Part shown: piece after piece, positions 1-8,763 of the stretch
Layout of the letters: each line of letters begins with the position of its first letter
How positions within the stretch are numbered: the first letter of the stretch is position 1
From: Phycisphaerae bacterium
GTDB lineage: Bacteria; Planctomycetota; Phycisphaerae; Phycisphaerales; SM1A02
Direction: 5' to 3'
DNA length: 32,294 bases
Assembly: GCA_002718515.1 (NCBI GenBank)
Contig: PBEX01000025.1
Span: 27,355 to 59,648 of the forward strand
Program-made: the position numbers and the translations under genes
Notes under the pieces: generated by a model
Told to the model about the DNA's origin: nothing
The model's database searches: none
What the model saw: the letters and a program-made list of their open reading frames with translations, nothing else

Positions 1-1581
1 GATGGTATTCACGGCGCTACATTCTCATCTGCTGAACTTACTGATACCCATGCAGATGAGTTTTCACACGCAGTCCAAATCGGAAACGCGATTACTGAGA
101 AACAAGCACTTGATGCAATCTTGGAAGCAAGAGACGCGGAGCAGGGCTGTTTGTTCAGAGCAATTACGGACTGCGGTGCTGGAGGATTCTCTAGTGCAGT
201 TGGCGAAATGGGCGAGAAGATTGGCGCGAGTGTTAATCTTGAGAAAGCTCCGCTGAAGTATGCAGGACTTACACCATCAGAAATTTGGATTAGCGAAGCG
301 CAAGAACGAATGGTGCTTGCAGTGCCTCAGGAAAATGTTGAAGCACTACAAGCAATCTGCGACAAGTACGGCGTTGAAATGTGCGACCTTGGAGAGTTTG
401 GCACAGACGACGCCGAACTTGTATTGAAGTATGACGGTAACACTGTCGGTCAAATTTCAATGTCATTTCTTCATGACGGTTTACCTGGCACAACGCGCAT
501 TGCTTCTTGGTCACCAGTTGAGTGCGCGCCCCAAGGCGAAGAAGCAATCGATATCGAGGGCATGCTTCCAAAATTGCTTGCGCACCCAAACATTGCATCT
601 AAACAATCCATCATTCAGCAGTATGACCACGAAGTGCAAGGTCGCTCTGTCGTTAGACCGCTTGTCGGTCCACTTGGTGACGCGCCTTCAGATGCAGCAG
701 TCATCACGCCAGTGAGGGGATCATCGCGCGGGCTTGCAATTGGCTCAGGCCTAGCAACAGGGTTATCTGCTGATCCATATACCATGGCAGCAGCAGCCAT
801 CGATGAATGCGTTCGCAATATCGTTTGTGTAGGCGGGGATCCTGATTCGACAGCTATTCTCGATAACTTCTGCTGGCCAAGTGCCAACGATGAAGCATCG
901 CTCGGCCGACTTGTCCGATGTGCGCACGGTTGCTATGACGCTGCGAAAGCGTATCGAACGCCATTTATTTCCGGAAAAGATTCACTCAACAATCAATTCA
1001 CGAAAGATGATGGCGAAACGATTTACATCCCGCCAACGCTCCTAGTTTCTGGCTTCTCAATCGTTGAAGACATCGAGCAATGCGTCACGATGGACGCTAA
1101 GCAAAGTGGACATAAATTGTTCCTTGTTGGGCAAACGACTGACCAATGTGGCGGCTCACACGCGGTTTTAGTACAACCGAATATGGCATGCAACACATCG
1201 CTCCCTGAAGTGGACTTAACAGCAGGGCCAGCAAACGCCAGAGCAGTACACAAAGCAATCAAGCAAGGACTTGTTCAATCTGCACACGACTTAAGTGAGG
1301 GCGGTCTACTAGTCGCACTTGCAGAGATGGCATTTGGCGGTGGTCTCGGCATTACATCCTCTCAACATGATTTGTCAGATTCGATGCTTGTTGCTGAAAC
1401 ACCTTCAAGGTACCTCATTGAAGTTGCGCCAAGCGATGTTGAAGCATTTGTAGAACTGATGGGCGCAACGCCCTGCCAAGAGATTGGCGAAGTGAATGAC
1501 TCAAACACGCTTGCTGTGGGCAATTACACTTGGGATTGCAATACATTAAAATCATGCTGGCTTGAAGGAATGGTGATTTAA
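1..1581 (+). CDS. purL: PurL, phosphoribosylformylglycinamidine synthase large subunit (5' end outside window)
   Basis: This is the C-terminal 526 codons of PurL, which makes FGAM from FGAR, ATP and ammonia in de novo purine synthesis. The frame is open from base 1, and the first residues (DGIHGATFSSAEL) are the conserved PurL nucleotide-binding segment, so the gene begins upstream. Further family marks are DCGAGGFSSAVGEMG near codon 56, the second-half signature GLATGLSADPY with VGGDP, and ISGKDSLNNQF. The TAA stop shares one base with the ATG of purQ (positions 1579-1583), the usual sign of translational coupling. A separate PurQ follows, so this is the small-type PurL that relies on PurQ for ammonia, not the fused large form. 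Only the truncation by the window edge is unusual. Confidence 0.97.
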   Translation, partial: DGIHGATFSSAELTDTHADEFSHAVQIGNAITEKQALDAILEARDAEQGCLFRAITDCGAGGFSSAVGEMGEKIGASVNLEKAPLKYAGLTPSEIWISEAQERMVLAVPQENVEALQAICDKYGVEMCDLGEFGTDDAELVLKYDGNTVGQISMSFLHDGLPGTTRIASWSPVECAPQGEEAIDIEGMLPKLLAHPNIASKQSIIQQYDHEVQGRSVVRPLVGPLGDAPSDAAVITPVRGSSRGLAIGSGLATGLSADPYTMAAAAIDECVRNIVCVGGDPDSTAILDNFCWPSANDEASLGRLVRCAHGCYDAAKAYRTPFISGKDSLNNQFTKDDGETIYIPPTLLVSGFSIVEDIEQCVTMDAKQSGHKLFLVGQTTDQCGGSHAVLVQPNMACNTSLPEVDLTAGPANARAVHKAIKQGLVQSAHDLSEGGLLVALAEMAFGGGLGITSSQHDLSDSMLVAETPSRYLIEVAPSDVEAFVELMGATPCQEIGEVNDSNTLAVGNYTWDCNTLKSCWLEGMVI

Positions 1582-2402
1582 TGGCAAAAGCACTCATCAT
1601 CACAGCACCAGGTATCAACTGCGACCTTGAACTTGATGAAGCTTTCGAGTGTGCAGGGGCTTCAACATTCAATGCACACATCAATGAGTTGATGGACGAC
1701 CCATCTATTATTGATGAAGCGGACCTTATCGGATTGCCTGGTGGTTTTAGTTATGGTGATGCAGTTGCTGCAGGCCGAATCATGGCAGGACTCATGCGGC
1801 AAACAATGTATGCGCAATTTGTAAAAGCGCTTAAGCGTGGCGTTCCAATGATTGCGCCATGTAATGGATTTCAAATCGCAGTGCAACTTGGTCTGTTGCC
1901 CGGACCAACACCTGGTCAAGATTGGACTGAGGAGCCCGCTGAACCGACTGTTGCACTTGCTCAGAACAATACAGCGCGTTTCATCGACCGGTGGGTTGGC
2001 ATTGACATTCCTCAAAACACTCGCTGCGTCTGGACGAAAGACCTCGATGTAACCGAGCAAGGTGCAATGATTCCAATTGCACATGGTGAAGGGCGTTTCG
2101 TACCAAAAGATGATGAGTTGTTGCGACAACTCGATGTCGATGGTCAAATCGCTTGTCGATATCTTCCAGATGACAATCCAAATGGTTCGGTAGGGGATGT
2201 CATGGGGATCTGCGATGCAAGCGGACTTGTACTTGGTTTAATGCCACACCCAGAGCGATTCCTTCGCTGGAGTCAGCATCCATATTGGACACGATTGCCT
2301 CGTGACTCCCGCTCTGGCGACCCACTTGGACTGCAAATGTTTAAGAATGCTGTCTCATTTGTCAATGACAAATCAGAGCACAAGGAAAAAGTGCATTCAT
2401 GA
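1581..2402 (+). CDS. purQ: PurQ, FGAM synthase glutaminase subunit
   Basis: Class I glutamine amidotransferase of 273 residues that supplies ammonia to PurL. Visible marks are GLPGGFSYGD (51-60), the nucleophile Cys94 in APCNGFQIA, and the His223/Glu225 pair in MPHPER, which complete the Cys-His-Glu triad. It is longer than the roughly 220-230 residues of Bacillus-type PurQ, the extra length being between the nucleophile and the C-terminal histidine and in a charged tail. The start overlaps the purL stop by one base, and its own stop overlaps the next gene as ATGA (2399-2402), so all are probably one operon. No purS is seen in this window; it could lie upstream of purL. Confidence 0.95.
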   Translation: MAKALIITAPGINCDLELDEAFECAGASTFNAHINELMDDPSIIDEADLIGLPGGFSYGDAVAAGRIMAGLMRQTMYAQFVKALKRGVPMIAPCNGFQIAVQLGLLPGPTPGQDWTEEPAEPTVALAQNNTARFIDRWVGIDIPQNTRCVWTKDLDVTEQGAMIPIAHGEGRFVPKDDELLRQLDVDGQIACRYLPDDNPNGSVGDVMGICDASGLVLGLMPHPERFLRWSQHPYWTRLPRDSRSGDPLGLQMFKNAVSFVNDKSEHKEKVHS

Positions 2403-2869
2403 CGCATCAAGAAGAAATTTCTGATGCCACGCATCGTTCGCTTGCATGCTCACTCTTTAACCACACCTGGACATTACTCGACAAAAAAAATAGGACGCCG
2501 GAAGATGACATCGCGATGGTGCACTGCGCGCATGCTTCTCGGTATCACTGGAGCATTGTCGGGACTCCACTGAACTTTGCTCGCGGCGAGTGGCAAATCG
2601 CGAGAGTGTACGCAATGCTTGAACATTGGACCGAAGCACTTCGCCACGCAACCCTTTACTTTGACGCTTGTGTTCACCATGATTTTGGTCCCTTTGACTT
2701 GGCCTTTGCGCACGAGGGACTCGCAAGGACGCTTGCAACAACCAATCCAGACGAAGCGCTTAAGCACATTACGCAAGCAAAAACTGTAGGCGAGCGAATT
2801 GAAAAAGATGAAGACAGAGAGTGGCTTCATCAGAACTTAAACGACATCAACGCATCACTCGATGGTTAA
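2399..2869 (+). CDS. Helical protein of unknown function, coupled to purQ
   Basis: A 156-residue soluble protein that I do not recognise as a named family. It is rich in Ala, His and Trp and looks wholly alpha-helical. The segment from about residue 60 to 135 (GEWQIARVYAMLEHWTEALR, then a helix ending ALKHITQAKTVGERI) resembles two to three TPR-like helix pairs, suggesting a protein-interaction scaffold; this is an inference from helix periodicity only. No signal peptide, membrane segment or catalytic motif is seen. The start overlaps the purQ stop by four bases (ATGA) and the stop overlaps the next start by eight, so it is almost certainly translated with purLQ. The coupling supports a real gene but does not show a purine role. 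Confidence 0.8.
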   Translation: MTHQEEISDATHRSLACSLFNHTWTLLDKKNRTPEDDIAMVHCAHASRYHWSIVGTPLNFARGEWQIARVYAMLEHWTEALRHATLYFDACVHHDFGPFDLAFAHEGLARTLATTNPDEALKHITQAKTVGERIEKDEDREWLHQNLNDINASLDG

Positions 2870-3794
2870 CGATACAGAAAAACTTTGCAGGGAGTGTGGG
2901 TACGATAAGAGGGGATTGCCCCTTCGCTCGGCATGCCCAGAGTGTGGTTCAGAAGGAATTACCACGACGACATCATCTTTTTCAGCAAAAGATTCGATGT
3001 TGATGCGAATCATTAATTCTAACCTAGCAGTCCAAGGGCTCAAACCAGTTCCAGATGTGAGAGTGCGTATCAGTTTTTGGGCAAAACTCGCGTGGCTCAT
3101 CGCAATTGTTGTGATGGTACTCGTACTTACTCATGCTTTTGGAGTATTGCCAACTGTTGCGTATCAACTGCTGTTGTGCCTCTGTTCCTTTGCATGGCCA
3201 TTTGTTGTGTACGGTTTGACACCATCAAGTACGCGAGCATCGATGCCTAGCATCTACACAATGGTTCGCTCGCTCGTCCATCTTTCACAATGGTTTTGGG
3301 CGGTGGGCTACATTCAGTTGTTTCTCGTATACATCCCAACTTCAGAAGGAACAATTGAAGATCCAGTCCACTCTTCGACAGTCCTATTTGCTTGCCATTT
3401 GTTTGCTGGAGCCGGACTCGCACTCCTTGCATTCTGGCTCAGCGATTTTGCAAAACGACTTGATTTAGATTCGACTTCAAGAAAGTGTTCAATCTTTGGC
3501 GTCACGACATCCACGCTCGGGTTGTTTGTGTTTCTCATGCCACTCACTATGCATGAAGCCCAATCCGCAACTGGCGTAAGCATGCTTATGTACTGGTACA
3601 TCGCATTCTTTGTGGTGCCTTGGGTGTACGCCATGTGGTTGTTTGCACAGGCCTTGCACGATTTATCTTCGACCTCAAAGTGGTCACTCAAGTATGAACA
3701 AGACATCGAAGGAAGGCAGGACCGCGTGAGAGCGAAGTGGGAATCGTATGAAGAAGAACGCAGGATTCAACACGAAGATGATGACCGTTTCTGA
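2862..3794 (+). CDS. Zinc-ribbon multi-pass membrane protein, paralogue A
   Basis: A 310-residue protein with an N-terminal zinc ribbon followed by several hydrophobic helices. The ribbon ligands are Cys9, Cys12, Cys25 and Cys28 (CxxC-x12-CPEC) with a GYDKRGLP core. Hydrophobic stretches follow at about 70-95, 100-120, 135-165, 175-200, 210-230 and 240-265, and the C-terminus (about 270-310) is charged, rich in Glu, Arg and Asp, and probably cytoplasmic. The function is unknown. The same ribbon spacing recurs in the gene at 30605-31513, so the two look like paralogues of a Planctomycetota membrane family. It overlaps the preceding gene by eight bases and closes the purL operon; the next gene has its own -10-like box. 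Confidence 0.85.
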   Translation: MVNDTEKLCRECGYDKRGLPLRSACPECGSEGITTTTSSFSAKDSMLMRIINSNLAVQGLKPVPDVRVRISFWAKLAWLIAIVVMVLVLTHAFGVLPTVAYQLLLCLCSFAWPFVVYGLTPSSTRASMPSIYTMVRSLVHLSQWFWAVGYIQLFLVYIPTSEGTIEDPVHSSTVLFACHLFAGAGLALLAFWLSDFAKRLDLDSTSRKCSIFGVTTSTLGLFVFLMPLTMHEAQSATGVSMLMYWYIAFFVVPWVYAMWLFAQALHDLSSTSKWSLKYEQDIEGRQDRVRAKWESYEEERRIQHEDDDRF

Positions 3795-3801
3795 TTTGGA
3801 G

Positions 3802-3807
3802 TAAAAT
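3802..3807 (+). promoter_or_regulatory. Predicted -10 element of the Gfo/Idh/MocA gene
   Basis: TAAAAT lies just after the upstream stop codon and is followed by only six bases before the ATG at 3814. If it is a true -10, transcription would begin at or next to the start codon and the mRNA would be leaderless. No Shine-Dalgarno sequence and no convincing -35 are present. Confidence 0.45.
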
Positions 3808-3813
3808 ACCCAA

Positions 3814-4845
3814 ATGGCTTTACAAACAGTGAAATGTGGCGTGATTGGCGTGGGTCGAATGGGCACGCACCACGCAAGAGTATTCTCAGGGCTTGATGGT
3901 GCAGAACTTGTTGGCGTAGTCGACAGCAGCGAAGAACGACGAAATGATGTCGTTGAATCGTGGGGCGGGAAGGGCTGCGCAACAGTCGAAGAACTCGTTG
4001 ACCTCGGGGTTGAAGCAGTGACCATTGCAACGCCAACGAAGTATCACCTTGAAGTTGCAAAACCACTTCTTGAACAAGGCATTGCTTGCCTCATTGAAAA
4101 ACCGCTCGCACCAACTGCAGAAGAAGCTGCTGAAATTTCTGATTCGGCGCATGCAAACAACACGCTTTTGCAAGTTGGACATGTCGTTCGGTATGACCCA
4201 GTCATGCAAGCAATTGCGTCCATCGAAGGGCTCAACCCTCGCTTTATTGACATGGTTCGCATTAGCCCAATGACATTCCGCTCGACTGATGTCGGCGTCG
4301 TTCTTGACATGATGATTCATGACCTTGATTTGCTCACGATGCTTCTAGGGCAAGAACCGCTCGACATTCATGCAAACGCGGTGTGCGTGCTTGGAGAAGC
4401 AGAAGACATGTGTAACGCCCGTCTTGAGTTCCCCTCAGGAAGCGACGGCCAATCATGCACTGCGAACGTGACATCAAGCCGGCTTGCACTGAAAACAGAA
4501 CGCAAACTGAGAATCATGAGCGAAGACGCCTACATTTCAGCAGACTTCGTTAAACGATCTGTCACCATCATTCAAAAGAAAGCAAACGAAGCGCAGTTGC
4601 TTGACTTAAGAACGCGCCTTGCTTCTGGCGAGGACTTATCATCAATCGATTACGTTGACCTCGTCGAAGTTGAAGAAGTACATGTTGGCGATGCTGACGC
4701 GTTGACACTTCAAGCAGAGGACTTCCTTGATGCATTGAGGACTGGTCGCAACCCAGACATTGACGCAGAAGCGGGCTCAATGGCAATCCGCACAGCAGAA
4801 CGAATCATGCGGCAGGCCTTCGACGCCGGCGCAAAAATGGTCTGA
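3814..4845 (+). CDS. Gfo/Idh/MocA family NAD(P)-dependent oxidoreductase
   Basis: A 343-residue sugar or sugar-nucleotide dehydrogenase of the Gfo/Idh/MocA family. The Rossmann motif GVGRMG is at 12-17, the nicotinamide-side EKP motif at 95-97, and the catalytic-region MMIHDLDLL near 167-174 contains His169. The pattern VGHVVRYDP (121-129) followed by DVGVVLDMMIHD resembles the branch that includes UDP-GlcNAc 3-dehydrogenases of the lipid A diamine pathway (GnnA) and WlbA-like enzymes. That substrate assignment is a guess, since no gnnB or lpx gene is in the window. The gene ends four bases before the stop of rlmE on the other strand. Confidence 0.88.
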   Translation: MALQTVKCGVIGVGRMGTHHARVFSGLDGAELVGVVDSSEERRNDVVESWGGKGCATVEELVDLGVEAVTIATPTKYHLEVAKPLLEQGIACLIEKPLAPTAEEAAEISDSAHANNTLLQVGHVVRYDPVMQAIASIEGLNPRFIDMVRISPMTFRSTDVGVVLDMMIHDLDLLTMLLGQEPLDIHANAVCVLGEAEDMCNARLEFPSGSDGQSCTANVTSSRLALKTERKLRIMSEDAYISADFVKRSVTIIQKKANEAQLLDLRTRLASGEDLSSIDYVDLVEVEEVHVGDADALTLQAEDFLDALRTGRNPDIDAEAGSMAIRTAERIMRQAFDAGAKMV

Positions 4846-4849
4846 CTCT

Positions 4850-5506
4850 TTACCAGCCTCCGGTTGGTGGAGTGGGGGCAACTTGCTCAGGAACTGGCAT
4901 GTGTTCCTTGCGATGTTTGCAGACAAGAAAGAGTTCTGTCGAAATTGCTCTCGATGCTTTTGGCTTAAACCCCTTTGCAATCTCAAAACATTCACCGGCT
5001 CGCTGGAGAAGTTCAGGATATGCCTCGCCTTCTAACAGTTTCATCACAAGATGCCCATCTGGTTTCAAAAGCTTTGCAGACAAATCGATTGCTTTGTGAC
5101 AAAGTCGCATTGAACCGTGATGGTCAATCGTTCGGTTGCCAGTTGTCTTTGGTGCCATGTCGCTCATGATGACATCGAACGATTGTGTATCTCGCGGGAG
5201 AAACTCACGCATCATCTCAATCTCGAGTTCATTGACATCGCAGACTAGTGTGTGAATCTGCGAATCATCAAAGGCATCAATCTCTTGTAAGTCAACACCG
5301 ATGACGACGCCTTTCTTTCCGACTCGTTTGGAAGCGACTTGTATCCAACTTCCTGGTGCAGCCCCTAAATCAAGGACGGTATCACCCTTTGAAAAAATCT
5401 TGCGTTTGTCGTCAATTTCGGACAACTTGTACGCTGCACGACTTCGGAAACCATTGCGTTTGGCTTCCTTAAAAAAGTGGTCGTGTAGTTCTCGTTGCCC
5501 AGCCAT
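4850..5506 (-). CDS. rlmE: RlmE (FtsJ/RrmJ), 23S rRNA 2'-O-methyltransferase
   Basis: A 218-residue Rossmann-fold methyltransferase of the FtsJ family, which methylates U2552 of 23S rRNA in the 50S subunit in E. coli. The N-terminal signature SRAAYKLSEI, SAM-binding loop DLGAAPGSW (about 46-54) and SDMAPKTTGN are clear. The catalytic tetrad is Lys27, Asp116, Lys156 (in VMKLLEG) and Glu191 (in STELFLV). A TTG three bases further upstream could add one Met, but the ATG at 5506 gives the expected N-terminus. It sits immediately after the stop codon of the lipoprotein gene on the same strand, so the two are probably co-transcribed. The length is typical, with a short Pro-rich C-terminal tail. Confidence 0.95.
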   Translation of the reverse strand: MAGQRELHDHFFKEAKRNGFRSRAAYKLSEIDDKRKIFSKGDTVLDLGAAPGSWIQVASKRVGKKGVVIGVDLQEIDAFDDSQIHTLVCDVNELEIEMMREFLPRDTQSFDVIMSDMAPKTTGNRTIDHHGSMRLCHKAIDLSAKLLKPDGHLVMKLLEGEAYPELLQRAGECFEIAKGFKPKASRAISTELFLVCKHRKEHMPVPEQVAPTPPTGGW

Positions 5507-5509
5507 CAA

Positions 5510-6277
5510 TTATTGCCACAACGGCCACTTAAACTCAAACGGAGGCATGTCGCCGATTGGGTTTTGAACGATATCTACTGTAATGTCACCTTCGACCGTT
5601 CTCATGACGACATCATTCTGCCCATGGTTAAAGGAAGCCCTTAACTTTTCACCGGTTGAACCCGGAAGTATGACGCCTTCACCAAACCGCATATTGAACG
5701 CCGTCGTCCCACTCACAGCGGTTAAGTCAATCTTCCCAGCCGATTCTTCGCGAACACGGTAACGAATGTCCCCCCGTACCGTTTCAATTGTGACTTGCTC
5801 ATTCATTGGCAGGGGCGTCGCGACAAGAACATCGCCATCACTGGTCTTGATTTCAAGTGTCCCCGTCACACCAAACACATCAACATCTCCCTTTTTTGTT
5901 CGAATGGTGACATTGTCAATCATTGGCGCCCTTACGACAGCATCTGCAAAGACAGTTTGAAGTGGGTTTGAATCACAGGTCAGTTTCAGCATCAGTATTT
6001 CACCTGACGATGACTGGTCAATGCTAGTCGTCCAATCGATTTGCTTGACTGGCTCTTCATGTTCTGGGTACGCTTCAATTCGCTGAACGACATCAATCGT
6101 GGCGTTTTGAAGCGACTCATCAACGATGACGGTGACATCGCCAGCAAACGATTGGACATCGACTGCTATTGGCCCAGCAGTTTCAAGCGTTCGTTGGGGA
6201 AAAGTCATGACTTGCTTTGAAGAGCAACCACTTGCTACAAAGAAGACACAAATTAAAAAGAAAGTCAAACGGTTCAT
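5510..6277 (-). CDS. Predicted lipoprotein with DUF4097-like beta repeats
   Basis: A 255-residue exported protein. Residues 1-19 form a signal peptide ([18 protein letters not shown]) ending in a lipobox-like A-S-G-C, so it is probably lipidated on that cysteine. The rest consists of short repeating beta units of the type TxDGDVxV and xxGDIxxx (for example [20 protein letters not shown] and VEGDITVDI), typical of DUF4097/adhesin-like right-handed beta-helices. Function is unknown; such proteins are usually envelope-associated. The start at 6277 is chosen over a start at 6316 because it begins the signal peptide and has AGGAG five bases upstream. The divergent thiC gene starts only 37 bases away. 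Confidence 0.8.
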   Translation of the reverse strand: MNRLTFFLICVFFVASGCSSKQVMTFPQRTLETAGPIAVDVQSFAGDVTVIVDESLQNATIDVVQRIEAYPEHEEPVKQIDWTTSIDQSSSGEILMLKLTCDSNPLQTVFADAVVRAPMIDNVTIRTKKGDVDVFGVTGTLEIKTSDGDVLVATPLPMNEQVTIETVRGDIRYRVREESAGKIDLTAVSGTTAFNMRFGEGVILPGSTGEKLRASFNHGQNDVVMRTVEGDITVDIVQNPIGDMPPFEFKWPLWQ

Positions 6278-6278
6278 T

Positions 6279-6307
6279 TTCACTCCTGATTGTACCGGAG
6301 GTACAAT
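6279..6307 (+). promoter_or_regulatory. Predicted thiC promoter, apparently leaderless
   Basis: TTCACT (6279-6284), a 17-base spacer and TACAAT (6302-6307) form a sigma-70-like promoter. Only seven bases separate the -10 from the thiC ATG, so the transcript should start at or beside the start codon. The GGAGG at 6297-6301 would lie in the promoter spacer and would not be in the mRNA, which explains its poor 13-base distance from the ATG. Confidence 0.55.
6289..6307. repeat. 19-bp inverted repeat between divergent starts
   Basis: ATTGTACCGGAGGTACAAT is a perfect 8-bp inverted repeat around GGA. Each arm contains TACAAT on one strand, so it can be read as two back-to-back -10 boxes, one for thiC (+) and one for the lipoprotein gene (-), or as an operator covering both. 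Confidence 0.6.
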
Positions 6308-6314
6308 ACTTTGC

Positions 6315-8021
6315 ATGACGCAACCAGAGCAAACTATTGGAACTCAATCACACGTCTTGCCAATGCATGGCGCAAATCATCCTTCAAGTGAAAAACAGGG
6401 AACGGGTCCTGGCAGTTTTGCTCTGAAACAGAATATCGGTGGTGCAACGACTTTTTCATCACCTGATACGCCCGGAATGCCAGAGCCCTCAACATTAACT
6501 GCATGGGATTTTAATCCTGCGCCGCACGCAACACCGCTGACTCAACTTGAGCATGCAAGAGTTGGAACGATTACTCCTGAAATGATTCGGGTTGCAGAAC
6601 GTGAGCCGCACCTAACGGCGGAGCAAGTTCGCGATGAAGTTGCATCAGGCCGCTTGATTATTCCGGCAAACATCAATCACTTAAAGATGAACTTAGACCC
6701 AATGGCAATTGGTAGGGCGTCACTGACAAAAGTCAATGCAAACATGGGCGCATCACCAGTGTCTTCTGGCATCGAACAAGAACTTGAAAAACTGCATTGG
6801 TCAGTCAAATGGGGCGCTGACACGGTGATGGACTTGTCTACCGGCGGGGACTTAAATGCATGTCGAAGCGCAATCATCGGCGAGTCAACGGTTCCAATCG
6901 GAACGGTCCCAGTGTACTCAATGATCATAGGTCGAAAGATTGAAGATTTAACACCTGAAATCATCCTCACCGAACTTGAGAATCAAGCGAAGCAAGGCGT
7001 CGACTACTTTACGATTCATGCTGGCGTTCTTAAAGAGCATCTTCCGTTTATTAAGGACCGGCTCATTGGCATCGTTTCAAGAGGCGGATCTCTACTTGCA
7101 AAATGGATGATTCACCACAACAAGCAAAACCCAATGTATGACTGCTTCGATGACATCTGCGATTTGATGCGGCAATACGACGTATCATTCTCACTTGGTG
7201 ACGGTTTAAGACCGGGTGGACTCGCTGACGCAACGGATGAAGCACAACTCAGAGAACTTGAAGTGCTTGGTGAACTTACAGAGCGTGCTTGGGCAAAAGG
7301 CGTGCAAGTCATGGTCGAAGGACCTGGGCACGTTTCATTTGACCAAATTGAATACAACATGAAGTTGCAACGAACGCTCTGTCATGGCGCGCCGTTTTAC
7401 GTTCTTGGTCCGCTCGTCACTGATATTTTCCCAGGATATGACCACATCACAAGTTGCATTGGCGCAACAGCAGCCGCGTATCACGGCGCATCAATGCTCT
7501 GTTATGTCACGCCAAAGGAACATCTTGGGTTACCGAAGAAAGATGATGTCAAGCAAGGATGCATTGCATACAAGATTGCTGCACATGCTGGCGATGTTGC
7601 ACTTGGCATACCGGGCACGCGAAATCAAGATGATGAACTCACCAAAGCGCGTGCTGCACTCAATTGGCAAAAACACTTTGAACTGAGTTTCGACCCAGAC
7701 TTTGCGCGAGCAATGCACGATGAAGATCTCGATGTTGACACAGACTTCTGTGCAATGTGTGGCCATGATTGGTGTAGCGTTCGCATCAGTAAAGAGATTC
7801 AAGAGTTTGCTTCAGGCAAAGATGAGAACTATGCGTGGGATAAACCAAAAGTTTCTGCTGCACTCACCGTTGAACAGCAAGAAATTCTTGAACAACGCGG
7901 CGGGCTTTCACCCGAAGAAGTCCATAAACTTGCATCAAAGATGGGCGCAGACAAAGGCAAGGCATCATGCCATAGCGATTTGGTCGATGGCTCGACTGCT
8001 AAAGAGTTGCAAGGCGTTTAA
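6315..8021 (+). CDS. thiC: ThiC, phosphomethylpyrimidine synthase
   Basis: A radical-SAM enzyme of 568 residues that converts aminoimidazole ribotide to HMP phosphate, the pyrimidine half of thiamine. The C-terminal iron-sulfur motif CxxCxxxxC is Cys479, Cys482 and Cys487 (CAMCGHDWC). Other family marks are [59 protein letters not shown] and EGPGHV. The frame is open upstream, but the ATG at 6315 fits the likely promoter and the shorter ThiC N-terminus. No TPP riboswitch fits between the -10 and the ATG. It ends one base before the convergent crotonase stop. Confidence 0.96.
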   Translation: MTQPEQTIGTQSHVLPMHGANHPSSEKQGTGPGSFALKQNIGGATTFSSPDTPGMPEPSTLTAWDFNPAPHATPLTQLEHARVGTITPEMIRVAEREPHLTAEQVRDEVASGRLIIPANINHLKMNLDPMAIGRASLTKVNANMGASPVSSGIEQELEKLHWSVKWGADTVMDLSTGGDLNACRSAIIGESTVPIGTVPVYSMIIGRKIEDLTPEIILTELENQAKQGVDYFTIHAGVLKEHLPFIKDRLIGIVSRGGSLLAKWMIHHNKQNPMYDCFDDICDLMRQYDVSFSLGDGLRPGGLADATDEAQLRELEVLGELTERAWAKGVQVMVEGPGHVSFDQIEYNMKLQRTLCHGAPFYVLGPLVTDIFPGYDHITSCIGATAAAYHGASMLCYVTPKEHLGLPKKDDVKQGCIAYKIAAHAGDVALGIPGTRNQDDELTKARAALNWQKHFELSFDPDFARAMHDEDLDVDTDFCAMCGHDWCSVRISKEIQEFASGKDENYAWDKPKVSAALTVEQQEILEQRGGLSPEEVHKLASKMGADKGKASCHSDLVDGSTAKELQGV

Positions 8022-8022
8022 C

Positions 8023-8760
8023 TTACGAACTCCATTGACGCTTTAAGCGTTCTTCCGTTTCATCGGTGGCTGCAGTTGCAGTTTCACTTGCGACTCTGTC
8101 AAATAATTTGTCACTACACGAGCCATCAAGTTCATTGAGCCACTGCTTGGTAACTTGCATTACGTGGGGCGGTTTCTTCGCAAGTTCCTCAGCTAGTTGG
8201 CGAGCGAGTTCCTTCGCACGTTCATCATCGTTTGCAGCGTGCGTCAAGAGCCCGATGTCTACCGCATCGCGGCCCCGCAAAATTTGTCCACTCATGAGAA
8301 GCGCTCTTGCTTTCCCTTCACCTACTCGTTGAAACAGCGTTGGAATGGTGACGGCTGGCGTAATACCAAGCAGGTGGACTGGATAACCATATTTGCCATC
8401 GAGTGATCCAACAATAAAGTCGCACGCAGTGAGCATTGCACATCCGCCTGCAATTGCAGCACCATGTGCGGCGACAACAACGGGTTGCTTCAAACGCTTG
8501 AGTTGTTTGATGAGCCCACTTAAACGAAGAATGAACATTTCGAGAAGCGCAATATCATTTGTGCACGCTTTCATGTCAAAGCCTGAACAGAACACATCAC
8601 CTTCGCCTTGCAAAAGCACAACGCGGGTGTCTGGATTCAATTCACTTAAAGAACGTTCAATCACATCAAACATCTCAACGGAAAGAGCGTTGCGCATTTC
8701 TGGCTTATTGAGCGTGATGGTTGCGACGCCATTTTTATATTGTTGTGTGACTATTGACAT
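8023..8760 (-). CDS. Enoyl-CoA hydratase/isomerase (crotonase) family protein lacking both catalytic glutamates
   Basis: A 245-residue crotonase-fold protein. The oxyanion-hole segments are present: CSGFD (58-62) and GAAIAGG (100-106). In rat enoyl-CoA hydratase Glu144 and Glu164 do the chemistry; aligning by eye, these positions are Val128 (YPVHLLG) and Ala153 (KARALLMSG) here. It may therefore be an isomerase, hydrolase or decarboxylase variant, or act only in CoA-ester binding, and should not be named a hydratase. The ATG follows the atoE stop after three bases, so both belong to one transcript, consistent with use of an imported short-chain acid after CoA activation. The family call is firm and the reaction unknown. 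Confidence 0.85.
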   Translation of the reverse strand: MSIVTQQYKNGVATITLNKPEMRNALSVEMFDVIERSLSELNPDTRVVLLQGEGDVFCSGFDMKACTNDIALLEMFILRLSGLIKQLKRLKQPVVVAAHGAAIAGGCAMLTACDFIVGSLDGKYGYPVHLLGITPAVTIPTLFQRVGEGKARALLMSGQILRGRDAVDIGLLTHAANDDERAKELARQLAEELAKKPPHVMQVTKQWLNELDGSCSDKLFDRVASETATAATDETEERLKRQWSS

Positions 8761-8763
8761 GCG

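Noticed and set aside
1662..2147. 161-codon minus-strand open frame
   Set aside because: It is the shadow of purQ, which carries all catalytic residues in the other strand.
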